Below are positions 44,199-49,730 of a DNA stretch of 49,730 nt, one piece after another; the first letter of the stretch is position 1; each line of letters opens with the position of its first letter. The position numbers and the translations under genes are program-made. Origin of the DNA: an uncultured bacterium (GTDB lineage Bacteria > Cyanobacteriota > Vampirovibrionia > Gastranaerophilales > Gastranaerophilaceae); assembly GCA_950022495.1 (NCBI GenBank), contig CATLLJ010000008.1, positions 55,082 to 104,811 on the forward strand. The letters are read 5' to 3'. Under the pieces are notes generated by a model. The model searched no databases. It worked only from the letters and a program-made list of their open reading frames with translations, and was not told the DNA's origin.

Positions 44199-44229
44199 AA
44201 AAGGACTCCATTTTATATAGAGCCCTTTT
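44199..44229 (-). terminator. Terminator of the dnaG-rpoD operon
   Basis: On the minus strand AAAAGGGCTC pairs with GAGTCCTTTT (one G-U pair) around an 11-base loop, followed by a T run, about 10 bases after the rpoD stop. On the plus strand the same position is an A-C mismatch, so it is directional. Confidence 0.8.
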
Positions 44230-44238
44230 TTATATCTT

Positions 44239-45333
44239 TTATTCAACGTATTCTTCTAATCTTTTTTTGCGGTTAGGGTGACGTAATTTTCTTAGAGCTT
44301 TTGCTTCAATTTGTCTGATACGTTCACGGGTTACACCGAATAATTGTCCAACTTCTTCCAATGTTCTCTGACGTCCGTCATCCATACCGAAACGTAATCT
44401 TAATACATCACGTTCTCTTGGTGACAATGTGCAAAGAACTTCGGCAAGATCTTCTTTTAATAATTCAGAAGCAACCATTTTTACAGGAGCATCAGCTTCT
44501 TTATCTTCAATAAAATCACCTAAACGAGAATCTTCTTCTTTACCAATAGGTGTTTCTAATGATAAAGGTTCTTGAGCGATTTTAATAATTTCACGAAGTT
44601 TAGAAATAGAAACATTCATTTCTGCAGCTAATTCATCTTCGGTTGGTTTTCTTGATAAATCTTGAGCTAATTTTCTTGTAACTTTTTTCAATTTATTAAT
44701 TGTTTCAACCATGTGTACAGGAATTCTGATTGTTCTAGCTTGATCTGCAATAGCACGAGTAATTGCTTGTCTAATCCACCATGTTGCATAAGTTGAGAAT
44801 TTAAAACCTCTTTCGTGGTCAAATTTTTCAGCTGCTCTGATTAAGCCTAAATTACCTTCTTGAATAAGGTCTAAGAATAACATTCCGCGGCCTACATATT
44901 TTTTAGCAATACTTACAACTAAACGAAGGTTAGCTTGAACAAGTTTTCTTTTAGCAATAGCACCAGGGGTACCGCCTTCAAGAATTTTTCTGGCTAATTC
45001 AATTTCTTCATTAGCAGATAATAATTTAATTCTTCCGATTTCACGAAGATATAATCTAACCGGGTCATCAATAGCAACACTTTTTGGAAGTTCTAAATCA
45101 TTCATATCAGGTTCATCTGATGAATGCATCATGTAGATATCTTCTGATGAAATTTTATCGCCCATTTTTGACGTAACAATATCTTCAATGTTATCAGTTG
45201 AAATATCAACATTCATATAATTAATTGCATCGTGTCCGGCATCCAAAACCGTATCCTCGTTAATATCTTGTAGTTCTAATGTGTCTTCTTCCATTACACT
45301 AACTACTGAGGAACCTTGTCTTTTCTTTGTCAT
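44239..45333 (-). CDS. rpoD: Primary sigma factor RpoD/SigA
   Basis: This is a 364-residue group-1 sigma-70 without region 1.1. Region 1.2 includes [17 protein letters not shown]; region 2 has [20 protein letters not shown] and [16 protein letters not shown]; region 3 has [13 protein letters not shown]; region 4 has [19 protein letters not shown] and [14 protein letters not shown]. It directs RNA polymerase to housekeeping promoters of the TTGACA/TATAAT kind seen before tRNA-Cys. The ATG directly follows the dnaG stop, with GGAGAAG 9 bases upstream. Confidence 0.98.
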   Translation of the reverse strand: MTKKRQGSSVVSVMEEDTLELQDINEDTVLDAGHDAINYMNVDISTDNIEDIVTSKMGDKISSEDIYMMHSSDEPDMNDLELPKSVAIDDPVRLYLREIGRIKLLSANEEIELARKILEGGTPGAIAKRKLVQANLRLVVSIAKKYVGRGMLFLDLIQEGNLGLIRAAEKFDHERGFKFSTYATWWIRQAITRAIADQARTIRIPVHMVETINKLKKVTRKLAQDLSRKPTEDELAAEMNVSISKLREIIKIAQEPLSLETPIGKEEDSRLGDFIEDKEADAPVKMVASELLKEDLAEVLCTLSPRERDVLRLRFGMDDGRQRTLEEVGQLFGVTRERIRQIEAKALRKLRHPNRKKRLEEYVE

Positions 45334-47223
45334 CTAATTCTTCTCCGATTTTTGTCTTTTTTTCTTTAATTTATCTCTTAGTTGTATTTGGATTTTTAGG
45401 GCTTCAGGATCATCATCGTCAATCCTTTTATACAACTTCTTAATGTGTTCGATTTCTTTAACTTGTCTGCAATGATTAATTTTGTTAATGGTTTCTCTTA
45501 TCACACTTTCAAAATCTTCTTCTGACAAGCCTCTATATGCTTCTGATGTTGAAACTAATTCCGGCAGAATTGCCTGAGCTTCAGGGTTATCAACAAATTC
45601 AGTATATAAATGTTCGATTAATTCTTTCACATTATTTACGGTACATATCGATTTGTCAATTGCAGATTTTACAATTATTAATATTTCGTCATCGAATTCG
45701 ATACCGTCAATCATTTCGCTTATTTGAGTAAATGTAAAATGACTGTCAGGTACTAGAAAAATGCTCAATAAATTTTTTTGCGCTTTTTTTACCACAGAAT
45801 CATTTTTTGTTACATTCTTAACAATTCTTTCCACTTTCGGTAAGTTTGCCCGTTCAAATGTGGTTATTTCTGACTTGATTGCGGAAGCATCTACAGATAA
45901 TGTTTGTGCAACCATTTCAATATATTCTGCACGTATAATTTTGTTTTTGATTTCTGCTAAAACAGGAATTAATGTTCCGACAAATTGTGCTTTTTCCTGC
46001 GGTGTCGAAAATTTGTCTTTGTTTTTAAGAATACTGTTTAATTGAAAGTCAATAAACAACGGTGCCTGTTCCATATACATTTTGTAAGCATCCGCACCAA
46101 CAGAACGTACAAATTCATCAGGGTCTTTGCCCTCAGGCGGAGCAATAACTCTGATTTCACAGGCATATTTGTCGTTTGTTGAAGAAACATAGCTTTCATC
46201 AAATTCTTTAATATTTCCCAATCCGGCAAAAACTTCTTTAATAACAGCAGCACCCCTTGCAGTCGCTTTTTGTCCGGCAGAATCCGTATCAAATGACAGA
46301 TAAATTCTTCTTGATTTAGTGTATCTTGAAAGTAATTTGACGTGGTCAGGAGTTAATGAAGTTCCGCAAGATGCAACGCAGTTTTCAATTCCGTGAGCCT
46401 GTGACGAAATCACATCAAAATAACCTTCCATCAAAATTACTGCGTCATTTTCTTTAATAGACTCTTTTGCTGTATACAAGCCGTAAAGCAAACGACTCTT
46501 ATTATATATTAATGAATCTGATGAATTTAAATATTTCGGATTCTGGTCTTTTTCAAGTGCACGGGCACCAAATGCCACAAATTCACCGTTTTCATTTTGA
46601 ATAGGAATAATAACACGATTTCTAAAACGGTCAATATAACCGCCTTTTTCACTTTTTAAAATAAGTCCTGCTTTTTCCAGAATATCATTAGAAAAATCTT
46701 TTCTTAATTCATCATATAAAGTAGTGAATGATTTTGACGCAACCCCGATATGAAATTTTTTAATAATATCTGAACCAATTCCTCTTTTTGTAAGATAATT
46801 CAATGCATGTTCAGCATTTGCATCTTTATTTCTAATTAAAAGATCGTGATAAAATTCAGCAGCAAGAGTTGTAGCCTTTAACATCTGGTCTTTAACTTCC
46901 TTAGAAGATGTACCGGAAGATTTGTGAGTTGCAGGAATTTCAAGCCCAAATCTATCAGCAAGTTCTACAATTAAGTCTTTAAACTCAATATTGCGTGTTT
47001 TCATTATAAATTTAAGGGCATCACCGGCTTCACCGCAGCTAAAACATTTATAAATCCCTAAATGCGGAGTAACACAGAATGAAGGATTTTTGTCCTTGTG
47101 AAACGGACACAATCCCCAGTAATTATTTCCCCGTTTTTTCAGCACAACCTGTTCTGATACCACATCAACGATATCCAGACGTTCTTTAATCTGTTGTACT
47201 AATTCATCCCACGTGCCTGCCAT
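45334..47223 (-). CDS. dnaG: DNA primase DnaG
   Basis: At 629 residues this is full length. The N-terminal zinc-binding domain is CHC2 type (C39-x2-H42, C60-x2-C63 in CFSCGEAGD). The TOPRIM domain has LMEGYFDV (E266) and SFDTDSAG (D312, D314). The C-terminal region is the helicase-binding part. It makes RNA primers at the replication fork. TACAAT, preceded by TGT, lies exactly 6 bases before the ATG: leaderless. It forms the dnaG-rpoD operon. Confidence 0.97.
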   Translation of the reverse strand: MAGTWDELVQQIKERLDIVDVVSEQVVLKKRGNNYWGLCPFHKDKNPSFCVTPHLGIYKCFSCGEAGDALKFIMKTRNIEFKDLIVELADRFGLEIPATHKSSGTSSKEVKDQMLKATTLAAEFYHDLLIRNKDANAEHALNYLTKRGIGSDIIKKFHIGVASKSFTTLYDELRKDFSNDILEKAGLILKSEKGGYIDRFRNRVIIPIQNENGEFVAFGARALEKDQNPKYLNSSDSLIYNKSRLLYGLYTAKESIKENDAVILMEGYFDVISSQAHGIENCVASCGTSLTPDHVKLLSRYTKSRRIYLSFDTDSAGQKATARGAAVIKEVFAGLGNIKEFDESYVSSTNDKYACEIRVIAPPEGKDPDEFVRSVGADAYKMYMEQAPLFIDFQLNSILKNKDKFSTPQEKAQFVGTLIPVLAEIKNKIIRAEYIEMVAQTLSVDASAIKSEITTFERANLPKVERIVKNVTKNDSVVKKAQKNLLSIFLVPDSHFTFTQISEMIDGIEFDDEILIIVKSAIDKSICTVNNVKELIEHLYTEFVDNPEAQAILPELVSTSEAYRGLSEEDFESVIRETINKINHCRQVKEIEHIKKLYKRIDDDDPEALKIQIQLRDKLKKKRQKSEKN

Positions 47224-47392
47224 AATATAATTGTAACATTAACAAATTCTAAATAGTAGCCTTTTATACCAAAAATCCTCTTCTTATAGTACAAATTAAA
47301 CATAATTTTTTAACAAATAAATATTTTATTTAAAATTTATTCTTCGGTATGTATGCAAAACTGTGCGTGAAGTAATCAATTATTATTTATAA

Positions 47393-47668
47393 ATGCAAGA
47401 AAAAACAGAAAAAACTTTACATTTAGCTAAAGTACTTGGTTCATTACTAAAAGAATATCGAGAAAAAGCAGGCTACTCTTCTCGCAATAAATTTGCCGGG
47501 GAGTATGATTTAGATGATAGTAATCTTGGGAAAATTGAGAATGCCCGTATCGAAGCAAAGTTTGTAACTATTTTGAAAATTTCGCAAGCATTTGGTGTTA
47601 AACTTTCTAAGGTCGTTGAAGATTTAGAACAAAGACTCGGTGAAGAATTTACCTTAATTGATAAATAA
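47393..47668 (+). CDS. XRE-type helix-turn-helix protein
   Basis: This is a 91-residue protein: KVLGSLLKEYREKAGYSSRN, then EYDLDDSNLGKIENARIEAK (the HTH region) and TILKISQAFGVKLSKVVEDL, the usual XRE layout. TATTAT lies exactly 6 bases before the ATG. It is probably a small regulator. It is divergent from dnaG, so it may control the shared region. Sequence identity to the next HTH protein is low. Confidence 0.88.
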   Translation: MQEKTEKTLHLAKVLGSLLKEYREKAGYSSRNKFAGEYDLDDSNLGKIENARIEAKFVTILKISQAFGVKLSKVVEDLEQRLGEEFTLIDK

Positions 47669-47885
47669 ATTTTTTTGCACATTAAAAACTATATAAATGC
47701 TATATGAACTCTACTAAACCCCTTATATAGCAGTTTTTAAATTACAAACTCTTTGTATATTATACCGTATTATTTAGTTTAAAATTTAGCTAAATAATAA
47801 AATATCTTCTTAGACTTGCATATTATGCAATGTATTGCATAATAAATCATTATAAAATGTTTGATAACCATTTAGGATTATTCAT

Positions 47886-48242
47886 ATGTTATTTGAAATT
47901 TCTGAAGTTAAAAAGAATATTGGTTATAGAATAAAACAAATTCGGAATAACAGAGGCATGACACAAGAAACCTTATCAGAATTGGTTGGAATAGATCCAT
48001 CAGCATTATGCCGAATCGAAAATGGACAAACATATCCTAAAATTAACACTATTCTTAGTATTGCTTCAAGTCTGGATGTAGAACTATATATTCTATTTAT
48101 GGATGATAACAGTATACCAATAGAAGCTATGTACAAAGATATGTTAGAAAAGATTGAAATATTAAAAAACGATAAAATCTTGTTTAAAAGAGCTTATGAT
48201 AATATAGTAGAATTATGCAAAAATCATAAATTAAATAGTTAG
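47886..48242 (+). CDS. XRE-type helix-turn-helix regulator
   Basis: This 118-residue protein has an HTH domain in the first 70 residues: IGYRIKQIRNNRGMTQETLS, LVGIDPSALCRIENGQTYPK, TILSIASSLDVELYILF. A helical, charged tail (EAMYKDMLEKIEILKNDKIL) probably forms the dimer or partner interface. It is followed by a terminator at 48279-48309. The start is preceded by TAGGAT, which could be a -10 or a weak ribosome site. Confidence 0.9.
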   Translation: MLFEISEVKKNIGYRIKQIRNNRGMTQETLSELVGIDPSALCRIENGQTYPKINTILSIASSLDVELYILFMDDNSIPIEAMYKDMLEKIEILKNDKILFKRAYDNIVELCKNHKLNS

Positions 48243-48278
48243 GTAAATGGATAAATATTAGCAAATTCATATTATCGC

Positions 48279-48309
48279 GACCGTAGAGAAATCTAACGGT
48301 CTTTTTTTT
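48279..48309 (+). terminator. Terminator after XRE gene
   Basis: GACCGT-AGAGAAATCTA-ACGGTC followed by an eight-base T run. Confidence 0.82.
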
Positions 48310-48337
48310 ATTGATATTTTTGTCCAATAAGATACTA

Positions 48338-48366
48338 AAAAAGGACTACTTTAGATAGTCCTTTTT
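48338..48366. terminator. Hairpin with A and T tails
   Basis: AAAAAGGACTA-CTTTAGA-TAGTCCTTTTT, an 11-bp perfect stem usable in both directions, in the gap between the XRE gene and tmRNA. Confidence 0.8.
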
Positions 48367-48372
48367 ATAAAC

Positions 48373-48388
48373 TGGAGACGGTGGGAGT
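48373..48388. repeat. Fragment of the tmRNA 3' end
   Basis: TGGAGACGGTGGGAGT is identical to 48582-48597, the last bases of tmRNA. The two copies bracket a G+C-richer block (48389-48581). The gap 48243-48578 has no gene. Confidence 0.85.
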
Positions 48389-48477
48389 GTCTTGGTCGCT
48401 CGCGTTTAACGGCAATTCCGCGTTTTGCTTATGGGTTTTCAAACCAACACAAAAACGCTCCAGCCTCAGCTCGCTCC

Positions 48478-48517
48478 CGCTCGAACCTCTAACAAAGCTT
48501 TCGCCTTGTGGGTTCTC
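48478..48517. repeat. GAACC-GGTTC nested hairpin, copy 2
   Basis: CGCTCGAACC and GTGGGTTCTC are separated by 20 bases with an inner ACAAAG/CCTTGT stem. The outer parts are identical to 16294-16331. Confidence 0.55.
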
Positions 48518-48540
48518 CAAGCCTTCCACTATTTCTTCAT

Positions 48541-48578
48541 ACCAATAAAGAAGACATTACATTGTATGTCCTCTTTAT
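48541..48578 (-). terminator. Terminator of tmRNA
   Basis: An inverted repeat (ACCAATAAAGAAGACAT and ATGTCCTCTTTATTGGT) lies directly after the encoded CCA end on the minus strand. Confidence 0.75.
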
Positions 48579-48983
48579 TGGTGGAGACGGTGGGAGTCGA
48601 ACCCACGTCCAAAATGGATCAAAATAAACCTCTACGTGTGTAGATATTTATTCTCTCGATTGATTCAGGAAAATATCAAAACCCTTTAAATCAATCCAAG
48701 GTTTTATTTGAAGGAAACTCTAAACCTTTGGCGGTTATCTTGATGCAGTTACCGTCAATCACTGCACTGCGTCTTGCATAATTGACCCATAAATCCGGCA
48801 AGATGGGACTTATGAGTAGCCAAACAGTGGACTAAGCAGCTAATCTAGCAGCTGGTCTGAAGTCTACTGCGATTACATTTGAATCTTTAGCATTTAATTT
48901 GTTTTGCCCGTTGATAACCGGGAACAGCTCCCGGACACGCAACCTATTTTCACCAAACATCCTGTCAAATCCAAAACGTCCCC
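48579..48983 (-). ncRNA. ssrA: tmRNA (ssrA)
   Basis: On the minus strand the 5' end is GGGGACGTTTTGGATTTGAC and the 3' end GGGTTCGACTCCCACCGTCTCCACCA; the acceptor pairing GGGGACG/CGTCTCC includes one G-U pair, and CCA is encoded. The resume frame at 48891 to 48832 reads AKDSNVIAVDFRPAARLAA then stop, a 19-residue tag ending LAA for ClpXP-type proteases. It rescues stalled ribosomes with SmpB. About 405 nucleotides, one piece (not permuted). Confidence 0.96.
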
Positions 48984-49023
48984 ATGAATGTTTTTCTAGT
49001 GTTGTTAATGTACTGTATCACTT

Positions 49024-49052
49024 ATTATAATACTATTTTAATCATTTTTCAA
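49024..49052 (-). promoter_or_regulatory. Promoter of tmRNA
   Basis: Reading the minus strand: TTGAAA, 17-base spacer, TATAAT, about 40 bases before the mature 5' end, which leaves a leader for RNase P to remove. Confidence 0.75.
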
Positions 49053-49183
49053 GTACAAAGCCAAATAGATAAAAATATTCTGTCGTTACATTTCGTAACA
49101 AAAACTGTCCAATTATTAAAGTCAGGTACAAATTGTGTCGTTAAGTATATCAACGGAACTAAACGAAAGGATTTTGTACACCA

Positions 49184-49730
49184 ATGGGAATGAGTGCATC
49201 ACAAGCAAGATTTCTAAGCCTGACAGCTCGCAAGAATAATGTCGAGTTTGAAGGTCAGCAAATCAACCAGCAAAGAACCACTCTTTCTAATCAATCCGCT
49301 AGTTATTACAGCGAATTGTGCAATATGGTTGTGCCTACTCCTCCTTCTGTAGATGATTATACTAAAATATCTTATACATTTAACGATGGTGCATTGAATA
49401 ACACTATTACTTCAATGATTGTTAATCCGTCTAAACCTGGTTATTATTCTATTGGTTATATTCAACAGTGGCAGGATGATTATTCTATTGTTTCTTCTGC
49501 TTCTTCTATGGTTTGCAATGAAAATGGTCAATATAAAATTGGTTCTGCGACTCTTAGAAAATTAGGTGAAATCGACCCTAATTCAGCTGAATTCAAAGAC
49601 AAAGATGAAAAAGAAATTCAAGCATTATTAGACGAAGAGAAATTATACAAAACATTACTAACTCAAATGCAAGGACAAACAGACGGAGACTGGTACGTTA
49701 GATACATCAAAGATTCTACAACCGGTATCA
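49184..49730 (+). CDS. MGMSASQARF-type protein, 3' partial
   Basis: 182 residues are visible and the gene runs off the window. The N-terminus MGMSASQARFLSLTARKNNV then EFEGQQINQQRTTLSNQSAS is a type I recall from uncultured gut Gastranaerophilales-like genomes, with a flagellin-like or type III-exported look (no signal peptide, polar N-terminal helix). A beta-rich middle (DDYTKISYTFNDGALNN) and a charged helix (DKDEKEIQALLDEEKLYKTL) follow. A T3SS or flagellar-export substrate is possible. Start ATG 49184 or 49190; AAAGG lies upstream. Confidence 0.75.
   Translation, partial: MGMSASQARFLSLTARKNNVEFEGQQINQQRTTLSNQSASYYSELCNMVVPTPPSVDDYTKISYTFNDGALNNTITSMIVNPSKPGYYSIGYIQQWQDDYSIVSSASSMVCNENGQYKIGSATLRKLGEIDPNSAEFKDKDEKEIQALLDEEKLYKTLLTQMQGQTDGDWYVRYIKDSTTGI

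Noticed and set aside
48425-48643. 72-residue frame ending VETVGVEPTSKMDQ
   Set aside because: The VGVEPT reading is the usual spurious translation of a tRNA or tmRNA 3' end; it overlaps ssrA.
48984-49193. 69-residue frame
   Set aside because: It lies in the tmRNA promoter region and overlaps the start of the MGMSASQARF gene in another frame, without a ribosome site.

Overview
The window is AT-rich (about one third G+C by eye), gene-dense chromosomal DNA from a Gram-negative-type bacterium: it has LPS-export genes (lptB and an LptF/G permease), an L,D-transpeptidase, flagellar rod genes and proteins with cleavable signal peptides. The small-protein families suggest an uncultured gut lineage of the Vampirovibrionia/Melainabacteria (Gastranaerophilales) type. 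These include a 3' protein of the MGMSASQARF type, Asn/Gln-rich N-termini ending in a short SFKG-like motif, and the dnaG-rpoD pair. The lineage call is inference from memory of these families, not a database result.

Layout. 0-5.9 kb: the end of a Gly/Ala-repeat LysM protein, an ABC solute-binding protein, a large Pro/Lys-rich membrane protein and era. 5.9-13.3 kb: an accessory island with a putative DUF6973-like toxin, a lipase-fold protein sharing a repeated IFTxEDI motif with it, two LprI-like lysozyme-inhibitor paralogues, duplicated small membrane proteins, duplicated promoters and hairpin palindromes. 13.3-19 kb: family-4 uracil-DNA glycosylase, an AGCS symporter, a bPH-domain protein, an HxlR regulator beside a broken NTF2-like gene, tRNA-Leu(GAG) with a tandem duplication of its upstream region, and a DUF3137 protein. 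19-21.4 kb: the flagellar rod operon flgF-flgG-flgB-flgC. 21.6-26.9 kb: an envelope protein, a DivIC/FtsB-like protein, a TPR protein, a secreted HEALH protein, ctpA and tRNA-Cys. 27-31.1 kb: a Lys/Gly-rich protein, an NAGPA-type glycosidase, an LptF/G permease and lptB. 31.4-35.5 kb: small proteins and an aminotransferase. 35.6-36.0 kb: palindrome-rich repeats. 36-44.2 kb: holB, holA, a CoaE-HD fusion, a damaged coaD, membrane proteins and an L,D-transpeptidase. 44.2-49.7 kb: rpoD, dnaG, two XRE regulators, tmRNA and a partial gene.

Three signals stand out. (1) Many first-of-operon genes have a -10-like TANNNT hexamer exactly 6 bases before the start codon and no Shine-Dalgarno, which predicts widespread leaderless transcripts; downstream operon genes carry normal SD sites. 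(2) The 6-13 kb island looks like an effector system: two different putative enzymes or toxins share a motif and lie next to small membrane proteins that could be immunity factors. (3) The CoA enzymes CoaD and CoaE and two neighbouring proteins of unknown function carry similar N-terminal tag-like extensions; coaD also carries two inactivating lesions, and CoaE is fused to an HD-type hydrolase domain.
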